Below are positions 1 to 7,453 of a stretch of DNA of 7,453 bases, piece after piece. This DNA comes from Gammaproteobacteria bacterium (GTDB lineage Bacteria; Pseudomonadota; Gammaproteobacteria; Arenicellales; UBA868), in NCBI GenBank assembly GCA_003529705.1, contig DPVA01000016.1, positions 674 through 8,126 on the forward strand. The letters run 5' to 3'. Positions within the stretch are counted from its first letter, which is position 1. The number at the start of each line of letters is the position of its first letter. Below the pieces are notes generated by a model. That model saw nothing but the letters and a program-made list of their open reading frames with translations, was not told the DNA's origin and searched no databases. Position numbers and translations under genes: made by a program.

Positions 1-2
1 TC

Positions 3-593
3 GGCGTTATCGCCAACAACGGCATTCTCTTCTCAGAATCAGCACTCAAGGGGGCACACTTTATTCAGCTGTGTGCTCAACGGGGCATCCCTCTACTGTT
101 TCTACAGAACATTACCGGCTTTATGGTGGGGAGCCGCTATGAACACGGCGGCATTGCCCGCGACGGTGCGAAGTTGGTGAACGCGGTAGCTTGTGCCAAG
201 GTGCCCAAACTCACTGTTATTGTCGGCGGCAGTTTCGGTGCGGGCAATTACGGTATGTGCGGTAGAGCCTACGACCCGCGTTTTTTGTGGATGTGGCCCA
301 ACGCCCGGATATCTGTCATGGGTGGCGACACCGCGGCTCAGGTGCTCTCTCAGATCCGTCGCGAGGGCATGCAAAAAGCAGGTCGTGACTGGTCGACAGA
401 AGACGAGAATGTTTTTCGCGGAGCTTTGCGTGATCAATACGATGAGCAGGGGCATCCTTTCTATGCCAGTGCCCGCCTTTGGGACGACGGCATCATCGAC
501 CCTGCCCATACCCGCAGGATTCTGTCACTGGCGCTCGCCACCACTCACAATACCCCAATCGCTAAATCAGAGTTTGGCGTTTTTCGCATGTAG
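3..593 (+). CDS. liuB: Methylcrotonyl-CoA carboxylase beta (carboxyltransferase) subunit, 3' part
   Basis: This is the C-terminal 196 residues of a biotin-dependent acyl-CoA carboxylase carboxyltransferase subunit; the frame is open from the window edge and ends at TAG 591-593. The enzyme moves CO2 from carboxybiotin on the alpha subunit to the acyl-CoA, giving 3-methylglutaconyl-CoA in leucine breakdown. Visible family motifs are [71 protein letters not shown] and the ending FGVFRM, all very close to MCC beta, including the human protein as I remember it. Full-length members are about 535 aa, so roughly 340 residues lie upstream of the window. After ISVMGG the sequence reads DTAAQVL where I expect EQAA; this may be lineage variation. 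Geranyl-CoA carboxylase beta (AtuC) is a less likely alternative. The family is certain; the exact substrate is inferred. The 3' neighbour is ispG rather than the biotin-carrying subunit or enoyl-CoA hydratase. Confidence 0.88.
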   Translation, partial: GVIANNGILFSESALKGAHFIQLCAQRGIPLLFLQNITGFMVGSRYEHGGIARDGAKLVNAVACAKVPKLTVIVGGSFGAGNYGMCGRAYDPRFLWMWPNARISVMGGDTAAQVLSQIRREGMQKAGRDWSTEDENVFRGALRDQYDEQGHPFYASARLWDDGIIDPAHTRRILSLALATTHNTPIAKSEFGVFRM

Positions 594-599
594 CGCGAT

Positions 600-605
600 T
601 AGAAT
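600..605 (+). promoter_or_regulatory. Possible -10 hexamer for ispG
   Basis: TAGAAT matches the sigma-70 -10 consensus at 5 of 6 positions. It lies in the 43-bp gap after the carboxylase stop and would start transcription about 25 nt before the ispG ATG. No convincing -35 hexamer is present at 16-18 bp spacing, so ispG may instead be co-transcribed with the upstream gene. Confidence 0.25.
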
Positions 606-636
606 ATCAGACCCTTTCGAACCACCCCCGATCGAT

Positions 637-1902
<1,266 letters not shown>

Positions 1903-1931
1903 TCAGCATCGGCTGGAACCCTTTGGATACC

Positions 1932-3149
1932 TCATTCCGAGAAACACTGAAAGACCAGTGTCGCGTTGGTACCTCCGAAACCAAAGCTGTTGGACATAAC
2001 GGTGTTGAGACCCGGGGCATCGGTAGTCGAACGAACAATTGGATAACCCAGAGCCTTCGGGTCCAGCTCTTCAATATTGGCCGACGCTGAAATGAATTTA
2101 CCGCCGAGCATAATCAGCGAATAAATCGCCTCATTAACACCCGCAGCACCCAGGGCATGACCTGTCAGCGACTTGGTAGCGCTCAGAGCAGGCGGCGCGT
2201 CACCAAAGACGGAGCGAATTGCCTCGAGCTCCTGAATGTCGCCAACCGGCGTACTGGTACCGTGCGTATTGATGTAATCGATTGACCCTGATACCCCTTC
2301 AAGTGCATGGCGCATGCAGCGGATAGCGCCCTCACCCGACGGGTGAACCATATCCAATCCATCACTGCTGGCGCCATAACCCACCAGTTCAGCCAGAATC
2401 GACGCGCCGCGGCCGAGCGCGTGATCTAGCGACTCCAACACCAGTACCCCGCCACCGCCGGAGATGACAAATCCATCTCGGTTGGCATCATAAGTACGCG
2501 ACGCCGTCTCAGGCGAATCGTTATAACGCGAGGACATTGCCCCCATGGCATCAAACAGCACGGATGTGCTCCAGTGCAACTCTTCACCGCCACCGGCAAA
2601 AACCACATCCTGCTTACCCATCTGGATTAGCTCCATCCCGTGTCCAATGCAATGTGCACTGGTGGAGCAGGCAGAGCTGATCGAATACGAAACCCCTTTA
2701 ATGGCAAAGGCGGTGCTAAGACAGGCCGAATTGGTGCTCGACATGGTCCGGGTCACCATATAGGGTCCGACCCGTTTCACCCCTTTCTCCCGGAGCAGAT
2801 CCGCCGCCGCGACAATGTTTTCGGGAGAACCGCCGCCGCTACCGACCACCAATCCGACGCGTGGATTCGAAATCTGGGCCTCGACCAAGCCGGAATGCGC
2901 AATTGCTTCACGCATCGCAAGATAATTATAGGCTGCGGAGGCGCCCATAAAGCGTCTCAATTTGCGATCAATCTCGGCCTCGAGGTCAATATCAATACGA
3001 CCATGCACCTGAGAGCGGAAACCCAACTCACGGTACTCATCGGCAAAGACAATGCCAGATTGCGCCCTGCGCAGCGAGGCTTCGACTTCAGTACAGTTGT
3101 TGCCAATACTGCTGACAATTCCCATTCCGGTGACGACAACCCGTCTCAT
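1932..3149 (-). CDS. fabB: 3-oxoacyl-[acyl-carrier-protein] synthase I (FabB)
   Basis: Condensing enzyme of type II fatty acid synthesis. It elongates malonyl-ACP with acyl-ACP and is specifically needed to extend the cis-3-decenoyl-ACP made by FabA, so it sets unsaturated fatty acid content. It is 405 aa, essentially the E. coli FabB length (406). The thiolase-fold landmarks are all present: N-terminal [15 protein letters not shown], catalytic Cys161 in [12 protein letters not shown], His296 in [10 protein letters not shown], Lys326 and His331 in [13 protein letters not shown], and the closing Gly-rich [13 protein letters not shown]. The pattern [11 protein letters not shown] and the FAGGGEEL segment favour FabB over FabF. 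The ATG overlaps the fabA stop (ATGA, 3149-3146), and a strong Shine-Dalgarno lies inside the end of fabA. It is the last gene of the leftward block and converges on ispG. No T-rich intrinsic terminator is evident after the TGA stop. Confidence 0.97.
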   Translation of the reverse strand: MRRVVVTGMGIVSSIGNNCTEVEASLRRAQSGIVFADEYRELGFRSQVHGRIDIDLEAEIDRKLRRFMGASAAYNYLAMREAIAHSGLVEAQISNPRVGLVVGSGGGSPENIVAAADLLREKGVKRVGPYMVTRTMSSTNSACLSTAFAIKGVSYSISSACSTSAHCIGHGMELIQMGKQDVVFAGGGEELHWSTSVLFDAMGAMSSRYNDSPETASRTYDANRDGFVISGGGGVLVLESLDHALGRGASILAELVGYGASSDGLDMVHPSGEGAIRCMRHALEGVSGSIDYINTHGTSTPVGDIQELEAIRSVFGDAPPALSATKSLTGHALGAAGVNEAIYSLIMLGGKFISASANIEELDPKALGYPIVRSTTDAPGLNTVMSNSFGFGGTNATLVFQCFSE

Positions 3150-3664
3150 TTGATCGTCCCTCCATTCTCGGCACTAAACAGGCCCACGCGAAGATCCCGC
3201 CCCGTGTAAATGGTTCGATCATCGACCTCGACATACCCATCGGCGATGCCCATGTACAGGCGACGCATGACCACGCGCTTAAGCGACACGCGATAACGCA
3301 CTATCTGACAGTCTGGCGTAACCTGTCCCGTGAACCGTATTTCCCCAGATCCCAGTGCGCGGCCATGTCCTTGGCCCCCTCTCCACCCCAGAAAGAAACC
3401 CACGAGTTGCCATAGCGCATCGACACCAAGGCAGCCCGGCATGACCGGGTCACCGTCGAAATGACACTGGAAAAACCAGAGATTCGGAGTCAAATCAAGC
3501 TCGGCCACAATTTCTCCCTTGCCATACTCACCGCCTTCATCACAGATATGAACGATGCGATCAAACATCAGCATCGGCGGCAGCGGGAGTTGCGCGTTGC
3601 CAGGCCCGAACATCCGGCCGTGGCCACAGTCCAGCAACTGTTCATGTGTAAAACTTTCTTTCAT
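3146..3664 (-). CDS. fabA: Bifunctional 3-hydroxydecanoyl-ACP dehydratase / trans-2-decenoyl-ACP isomerase (FabA)
   Basis: FabA dehydrates 3-hydroxydecanoyl-ACP to trans-2-decenoyl-ACP and isomerises part of it to cis-3-decenoyl-ACP, the branch point to unsaturated fatty acids; FabB then elongates this product. Hot-dog fold landmarks are [32 protein letters not shown] with catalytic His68, Asp82 in [11 protein letters not shown], the following FFLGWRGG, and GEIRFTGQV. From ATG 3664 the protein is 172 aa, exactly the E. coli length, and begins [11 protein letters not shown] like the E. coli N-terminus. An in-frame TTG at 3733 would add 23 residues, but it lies inside the putative -10 element, so I prefer the ATG. 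No clear Shine-Dalgarno precedes that ATG. The TGA stop overlaps the fabB start by 4 bp, so the two genes almost certainly form one operon. Confidence 0.96.
   Translation of the reverse strand: MKESFTHEQLLDCGHGRMFGPGNAQLPLPPMLMFDRIVHICDEGGEYGKGEIVAELDLTPNLWFFQCHFDGDPVMPGCLGVDALWQLVGFFLGWRGGQGHGRALGSGEIRFTGQVTPDCQIVRYRVSLKRVVMRRLYMGIADGYVEVDDRTIYTGRDLRVGLFSAENGGTIK
3158..3163 (-). promoter_or_regulatory. Shine-Dalgarno site of fabB
   Basis: GGAGGG on the - strand sits 8 nt before the fabB ATG, within the last codons of fabA. It is a near-consensus ribosome binding site and confirms the fabB start. With the 4-bp overlap it suggests both coupled and independent initiation. Confidence 0.8.
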
Positions 3665-3732
3665 CGGATCTGTATGGGAAGAAACAACGCGCGACTCACT
3701 CTCACGCTGATAGTCGACGGATTTCAGGGTCA

Positions 3733-3738
3733 ATTATA
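3733..3738 (-). promoter_or_regulatory. Predicted -10 element of the fabAB promoter
   Basis: A perfect TATAAT hexamer on the - strand lies in the 114-bp gap between lutC and fabA, about 69 nt before the fabA ATG, predicting a leader of roughly 60 nt. The -35 region at 16-18 bp spacing (around 3755-3762) is a poor match, so an activator or an extended contact may be needed. I see no clear FadR- or FabR-type palindrome. It suggests that fabAB is transcribed separately from lutABC. Confidence 0.5.
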
Positions 3739-3778
3739 GCGAGTCCCCTGCTCGGCCACAGGACGATAGGGGCTATGC

Positions 3779-4429
3779 TTACTCGACGATCAGCACGTGT
3801 AAGCGTCGGGGCCCATGCGCTCCGTACTGAATGGTCTGCTCGATATCACCAGTTTTCGAAGGTCCAGTAATTAGATTCACTGCCCGTCTTGAGGTCGCTC
3901 CAGAATCGCGCAACATCGCCCAAGCATCTTCCGTATGACGCACGATTCGATGGCTCTCGACCACAATAACATGATCATCGGGAAGAAAATTCTGCGAGGA
4001 CGGAACGGCCGGACCTGAGCACAGGACAAGCGTACCGGTTTCCGCCACCGCCGCAAATGCCTCACTCACAGCGACTTTGGTATTTTTGTCCGCCGTCTTG
4101 CGATAAACGAAAGCCTGGTCTGTCCAGCGTGTTTGATCCAGTAAAGGTCCGCTGCCAAGATGCCACTGCGTATCAAGACCCAAACCTGTTAGATGCCTCA
4201 CCACAGCCGCCTCGATACCATCACTCCTGATCCGGTCATAGGTCCCGTGTACCGCTACATGCTTATGACAGAAGCGTGTCAGCGGATCATCATCAAAATG
4301 GGGCTGTACCTGTGGAAGAGAATTCTGAATGCGAGATCTTAACTCCTCCAGACGCCGCGCCGTCCTTGGTTCGCCGGCCGCCAACGACTTACGAAGAGTT
4401 CCCAGGATTTCATCGCGCGCTGATTTCAT
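3779..4429 (-). CDS. lutC: L-lactate utilization protein LutC (LUD domain)
   Basis: This is the smallest subunit of the LutABC complex, which oxidises L-lactate to pyruvate in the cytoplasm; its exact biochemical part in the reaction is not settled. The 216-aa product begins MKSARDEILGTLRKSL, the usual helical N-terminus of the family, and carries the LUD (DUF162) core from about residue 60. Core motifs include VSEAFAAVAETGTLVL at 121-136, LPDDHVIVV at 149-157, LITGPSKTGDIEQT at 186-199 and the closing YGAHGPRRLHVLIV. The ATG overlaps the lutB stop (ATGA, 4429-4426). There is no good Shine-Dalgarno before it, so translation is probably coupled to lutB. The frame stays open for 64 more codons upstream, but these lie in the lutB coding region and resemble no LutC N-terminus. 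The stop is TAA. The partner genes lutB and lutA lie directly upstream. Confidence 0.93.
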   Translation of the reverse strand: MKSARDEILGTLRKSLAAGEPRTARRLEELRSRIQNSLPQVQPHFDDDPLTRFCHKHVAVHGTYDRIRSDGIEAAVVRHLTGLGLDTQWHLGSGPLLDQTRWTDQAFVYRKTADKNTKVAVSEAFAAVAETGTLVLCSGPAVPSSQNFLPDDHVIVVESHRIVRHTEDAWAMLRDSGATSRRAVNLITGPSKTGDIEQTIQYGAHGPRRLHVLIVE

Positions 4430-5859
4430 GGTCTGAGGTTTCGGGTATGCCACTGTCGTAAGAATGAACGCGGGGCCGGCGTTGGAAGATCCCGGCTGTC
4501 GGTCCAGCCTCCCGCCCCGGGGAAACGAGACAACACGCCGCGGCGTTGGCCAAGACGATGCATCACCCACAACGGCAGTGCCATCACCCCCTGATACAGC
4601 CGTGGACGACAGACCAGCCATGCCCAGGCGCTGAGCAAAAATCGCCCCAACACAGTATTCAGCCTACGATCGTGCTGCTCAAGACGATGCTTAAGTAGTA
4701 GATCAGAAAGCGGGATCCGTACCGGGCACACTTCCTTGCACCGACCGTTCAGAGTACAGGCATTGGGCAGATCCAACGACTGGTCAAAGCCATTCAGCAG
4801 CGGAGTGAGAACCGACCCCATTGGGCCTGGATAAACCCACCCGTAAGCGTGTCCACCAATCGCCCCATAGACCGGACAATGGTTCAGACAGGCGCCGCAG
4901 CGTATACACCGGAGCATCGGCTGGTACTGGCCACCGAGCAGACGCGAGCGGCCATTATCCAACAGCACCACATGATACGCTTCGGGACCTTCCATATCGC
5001 CAATACGACGTGGACCGGAATAAAGAGAGGTATACGACGAGAACTCCTGGCCGGTCGCACTGCGCGCCAGTACCCGCAACAACACCGAAAGATCATCCAG
5101 CGACGGAATCACTTTTTCAATTCCGGCGGTGATGATATGTATGCGGGGCAGGCAACTGGTCAGATCACCATTACCTTCATTAGTCACAATGACATTGGCG
5201 CCCGTCTCCGCAACCAGGAAATTGGCTCCCGTGATGCCAACATCGGCGGTTACAAAGCGCTCGCGAAGTACACTCCTTGCCTCGTTGACCAACGCCTCGC
5301 GCTGCGTCATCCGATCGGTATATCCAAGCGGACTGTGGTGCTGATGAAACAGATCTGTGATCTGCTCCCGGGTCTTGTGGACCGCAGGTGCAATGATGTG
5401 GCTGGGTGTTTCTCCAGCCAATTGCACAATGTACTCGCCGAGATCTGTCTCGACCACCGTCATTCCGGCAGCCTCCAGTACCGGATTGAGGTACATCTCC
5501 TCGGAGACCATCGACTTGCCCTTGGTGACGGTTTTGGCTCCAGCCTCCGTACAGATACCGGCGATAATACGACTCGCCTCGTCAGCGTCCCGGGCCCAGT
5601 GCACCTGACCGCCGTTTTCGATTACCTTCTGTTCATACAATTCTAGGTAACCATCAAGGTTTGCCAACACGTGATCCTTGATATCCCGGGCAGCATCACG
5701 GATTGCGTCGAATTCTGGCAAAGCATCAACGGCATCCTGACGATGATCAACAAAACCACCCCGGGCCTTTGCCATTGCCCGCTGCAAACTGGCGCTTCCT
5801 AGCGCCTGCCGAGCCCGCTCCTGAAATTCCACCCGCTGAGACGAGGCTGACAAACTCAC
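4426..5859 (-). CDS. lutB: L-lactate utilization iron-sulfur protein LutB
   Basis: Central iron-sulfur subunit of the LutABC lactate oxidation complex, 477 aa, in the usual 460-490 aa range. The N-terminal two thirds is a LUD (DUF162) domain with TKGKSMVSEE at 112-121, YIVQLAGETPSHIIAPAVHK at 143-162 and GITGANFLVAETG at 208-220. A 4Fe-4S segment follows: CIRCGACLNHCPVY with Cys318, 321, 324 and 328, then GGHAYGWVYPGPMG, then a second motif with Cys368, Cys374 and Cys378, in which position 371 is Asn where a classical CxxCxxCxxxC motif has Cys. The C-terminal 75 residues include an amphipathic Trp-rich stretch that I regard as normal for LutB. The start is GTG 5859, supported by a Shine-Dalgarno 6 nt upstream; it overlaps the lutA TGA (GTGA, 5859-5856). 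The TGA stop overlaps the lutC ATG. B. subtilis has the same lutA-B-C order. Confidence 0.94.
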   Translation of the reverse strand: MSLSASSQRVEFQERARQALGSASLQRAMAKARGGFVDHRQDAVDALPEFDAIRDAARDIKDHVLANLDGYLELYEQKVIENGGQVHWARDADEASRIIAGICTEAGAKTVTKGKSMVSEEMYLNPVLEAAGMTVVETDLGEYIVQLAGETPSHIIAPAVHKTREQITDLFHQHHSPLGYTDRMTQREALVNEARSVLRERFVTADVGITGANFLVAETGANVIVTNEGNGDLTSCLPRIHIITAGIEKVIPSLDDLSVLLRVLARSATGQEFSSYTSLYSGPRRIGDMEGPEAYHVVLLDNGRSRLLGGQYQPMLRCIRCGACLNHCPVYGAIGGHAYGWVYPGPMGSVLTPLLNGFDQSLDLPNACTLNGRCKEVCPVRIPLSDLLLKHRLEQHDRRLNTVLGRFLLSAWAWLVCRPRLYQGVMALPLWVMHRLGQRRGVLSRFPGAGGWTDSRDLPTPAPRSFLRQWHTRNLRP

Positions 5860-6653
5860 GTCTGATCCTCTGCTTCACCGATTGCCGGACCGTCCGTCAT
5901 ACCGGCAAGCACCTCTGCAATGTGAAAGACTTTCAGACCTTTTCCTTCACGGCGAAGTCGCCCAGCGATATTCAGGAGGCATCCAAGATCCCCTCCGAGT
6001 ACCGTATCTGCACCAGTGTGTTGAATCTGCGCGCACTTGTCGGTGACAATACGGCCCGAAATATCGGGGTACTTCACGCTGAACAAACCCCCAAAGCCGC
6101 AACACACACTGCTGTCTTCTAGCTCGCTAAGTGTCAGACCTTCAACGTCCGCCAGAAGTGTCCGCGGCTGCTGCTGGATACCCAGTTCCCGAAGTCCGGA
6201 ACAGGAATCGTGGTAGGTGCAGACGCCAGGGTAGGAAATTCCCTCCAGGTTGAGGTCGAGTTTTTCGGTCAGGAAACTTGTCAGCTCAAAAGTCTTGTCG
6301 GCGAGGCTTTGGGCCTGGCTTGCCCATTGAAGGTCATGTCGGAAGAGTGCGGGATATTTGTTGATGAGCGTATCGGCACAGGATCCCGAAGGCGTCACTA
6401 CGTAATCATCCTGGACAAACGCCTGGATCACATTCTTGGCAATGCCAGTCGTGCTGGCACGGTCACCGCTGTTCAGTGCCGGTTGGCCGCAGCAACTTTG
6501 TTCCCGCGGTACCCGAACTCGACATCCTGCCCGCTCAAGCAAACTCACGGCAGCAAACGCGACCTGTGGACGCATTAGGTCCGCAAGACATGTGACGAAC
6601 AACCCAACACTGATCGGTGTTTTAGTTTCTATTTCAGTCACAACATACTGCAT
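5856..6653 (-). CDS. lutA: L-lactate utilization protein LutA (double CCG cysteine-rich domain)
   Basis: Cysteine-rich subunit of the LutABC lactate oxidation complex, related to GlpC/GlcF and heterodisulfide reductase subunit B; it probably binds an iron-sulfur cluster and handles electrons from lactate. Two CCG repeats are visible. The first has Cys22 in GLFVTCLADLMRP, Cys54-Cys55 in SCCGQPALNSG and Cys92 in PSGSCADTL. The second has Cys151 in YHDSCSGLREL, Cys184-Cys185 in CCGFGGLFSVKYP, and Cys225 in GGDLGCLLNIAG. From ATG 6653 the protein is 265 aa, about 25 residues longer than the usual 240, shared between an extended N-terminus before VGLFVTC and a tail after AEVLAGM. An in-frame TTG at 6665 would add four residues; a stop at 6669-6671 rules out anything longer. 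No strong Shine-Dalgarno precedes either start. The TGA stop overlaps the lutB GTG. First gene of lutABC, divergent from the MFS remnant. Confidence 0.93.
   Translation of the reverse strand: MQYVVTEIETKTPISVGLFVTCLADLMRPQVAFAAVSLLERAGCRVRVPREQSCCGQPALNSGDRASTTGIAKNVIQAFVQDDYVVTPSGSCADTLINKYPALFRHDLQWASQAQSLADKTFELTSFLTEKLDLNLEGISYPGVCTYHDSCSGLRELGIQQQPRTLLADVEGLTLSELEDSSVCCGFGGLFSVKYPDISGRIVTDKCAQIQHTGADTVLGGDLGCLLNIAGRLRREGKGLKVFHIAEVLAGMTDGPAIGEAEDQT
5866..5871 (-). promoter_or_regulatory. Shine-Dalgarno site of lutB
   Basis: AGAGGA on the - strand lies 6 nt before GTG 5859, inside the end of lutA. It decides the non-ATG start of lutB, because the next in-frame ATG would delete the first 28 residues. 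Confidence 0.65.
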
Positions 6654-6774
6654 CTGGTTGAGCAAGTTTCACTGTATCATTAACCCTGCGCTTTCACTAT
6701 CTTCATCGGACGAAACCGGCGAATGATTGCACCGCGTCCGTCAAAAGACGCCTCCTTCATGGACTGACCAGTTC
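6654..6774. promoter_or_regulatory. Divergent intergenic region, lutA / MFS remnant
   Basis: This 121-bp gap must hold the lutABC promoter unless transcription enters from outside, but I find no convincing -35/-10 pair on the - strand. What is visible: a consensus AAGGAGG on the - strand at 6757-6751 followed by two tiny overlapping ORFs (6744-6680), and a repeated heptamer, TTTCACT, at 6667-6673 and 6692-6698. I see no LldR-like operator. That the region is regulatory follows from its position between divergent genes, not from a recognised motif. Confidence 0.4.
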
Positions 6775-7453
6775 ATGACCGCCGCACTACAGAACATCCG
6801 TTCACGTCCTGAGGCTCTGTTATTGTTGATGGCCGGCGCAGTACTGCTAAGCTTCGCGAGCTGGCAAGCATTGCTGAACAACTTTGCAATAGAGCGGGCA
6901 GCGTTCAGTGGCGCCGATATGGGAATTCTGGAGAGTCTCCGGGAAGTCCCGGGATTTTCTGCATTCACTGTGGTATTTCTTCTGTTGCTGCTCCGCGAAC
7001 AGCACATTGCCCTTATCTCGCTTGCCCTGCTCTGCATCGGAAAAGCACTGACTGGTTGCTTCCCCACCGTGATCGGTCTGTACCTGACGACCATCGTAAT
7101 GTCTGCAGGTTTTCATTATTACGAAACCATCCAGGCCTCGCTGTCGCTTCAGTGAATCGAGGAAGAGCGTACGGCAGAGTTACTGGGACGAGGTATTGCG
7201 GTTGGCGCATTCACATCTATTTCGAGTTTCGCGGTGAGAGGGATCGCCTTTGATTTGGCTTCGCTAGATTTTGTTACCGTCTATCTCTTGGCCGGTAGCA
7301 TCACGGTGCTGATCGCCATTGTCTACTGATTGCTCTTCCCAAGTTTTTCGCTCAAGCTCAAACAGCGCCGGTAGTTTCTCGAGAGGCAAGTAACCTTATT
7401 TTTAATCGCATTATGCCCGTCAGCCAGTCACTCTCCCGCCAAGCCTTTACACC
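6775..7453 (+). pseudogene. MFS transporter remnant, N-terminal half, with in-frame stops
   Basis: The frame from ATG 6775 encodes hydrophobic segments and motifs of a major facilitator superfamily permease: helix 1 about residues 13-31 (ending FASWQALLNNF), then FSGADMGILESLREVPGFSAF, helix 2 (to about 73), helix 3 (78-97, LTGCFPTVIGLY) and helix 4 (to about 115), followed by FHYYETIQASLSLQ. The frame then meets TGA at 7153-7155 (codon 127). Translation in the same frame continues as plausible MFS sequence (EEERTAELLGRGIAVGAF, then a likely helix 6 ending TVLIAIVY) to a second TGA at 7327-7329 (codon 185) and TAG at 7372-7374 (codon 200). From memory, both TGA codons sit where related permeases carry Trp (SLQW and a W before LLFP). 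Intact MFS proteins have about 400 aa and 12 helices; only six are seen here, and the last 79 bp show no clear frame. An in-frame TTG at 6727 could extend the start. The substrate is unknown. Sequencing error is an alternative to true decay. Confidence 0.7.

Noticed and set aside
193..636. Extension of the ispG frame upstream to 193
   Set aside because: This stretch overlaps the well-supported carboxylase gene in a different frame and shows no IspG similarity; the IspG N-terminus matches at 637.
1944..1961. 6-bp inverted repeat ACACTG/CAGTGT at the fabB 3' end
   Set aside because: It lies within coding sequence, its stem is short, and on the - strand only a broken TTTCT follows; too weak for a terminator.
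2640..3209. Long + strand open frame opposite fabB and fabA
   Set aside because: It is antisense to two clearly recognised genes and encodes no recognisable domain.
3665..3733. FabA start at TTG 3733
   Set aside because: The codon overlaps the putative -10 element, and starting at ATG 3664 gives exactly the usual 172 aa.
3743..3764. Imperfect hairpin between lutC and fabA (GTCCTG paired with CAGGGGAC on the - strand)
   Set aside because: The stem has a two-base bulge and no T run follows on either strand, so I do not call it an intrinsic terminator.
4430..4621. 64-codon N-terminal extension of lutC
   Set aside because: It is the out-of-frame shadow of the lutB 3' end, and it starts well before a canonical LutC N-terminus that has its own ATG overlapping the lutB stop.
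4849..5646. Long + strand open frame opposite lutB
   Set aside because: Its product has no recognisable motifs, and the - strand frame is an unmistakable LutB; this is a codon-bias shadow.
7153..7155. Selenocysteine codon
   Set aside because: MFS permeases have no selenocysteine at this place, the family position appears to be Trp, and I see no convincing SECIS-like hairpin just downstream.
7153..7329. Genetic code change: TGA read as Trp
   Set aside because: ispG, fabA, fabB, lutA and lutB all end at TGA at the expected family C-terminus, and Trp elsewhere in the window is TGG. Decay or sequencing error explains the MFS frame better.

Overview
This 7.45 kb window looks like ordinary chromosomal DNA from a gammaproteobacterium. 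The main reason is an adjacent fabA-fabB pair, the classical anaerobic unsaturated fatty acid branch, whose products read almost motif for motif like the Escherichia coli proteins. The isoprenoid enzyme IspG is instead the longer form (421 aa) that I associate with betaproteobacteria and some gammaproteobacteria, so the host is probably not close to the enterics. I cannot name a genus from the sequence.

Layout. On the + strand, positions 3-593 hold the 3' end of a biotin-dependent acyl-CoA carboxylase carboxyltransferase subunit, most likely methylcrotonyl-CoA carboxylase beta (leucine breakdown). It is followed 43 bp later by ispG (637-1902). Convergent to these, the - strand carries two compact transcription blocks that read leftward. 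The distal block is lutA-lutB-lutC (6653 down to 3779), the L-lactate oxidation iron-sulfur complex, with 4-bp stop/start overlaps at both junctions. The proximal block is fabA-fabB (3664 down to 1932), also joined by a 4-bp overlap. A perfect TATAAT hexamer in the 114-bp lutC-fabA gap suggests that fabAB has its own promoter. Divergent from lutA, the + strand from 6775 to the window end holds the N-terminal half of a major facilitator superfamily (MFS) transporter. Its frame is broken by TGA, TGA and TAG, so I call it a pseudogene.

How the genes fit together: lutABC feeds pyruvate and reducing equivalents from lactate, the carboxylase belongs to leucine-to-acetyl-CoA catabolism, FabA/FabB make unsaturated acyl chains, and IspG makes the isoprenoid precursor HMBPP. 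These are separate housekeeping and catabolic functions placed side by side; I see no sign of one integrated new system. There are no tRNA or rRNA genes, CRISPR arrays, insertion sequences or phage genes.

Most worth a second look: the MFS remnant, whose two TGA codons fall where Trp would be expected; the Asn that replaces a canonical Cys in the second iron-sulfur motif of LutB; and a consensus Shine-Dalgarno with two tiny overlapping ORFs ahead of lutA.
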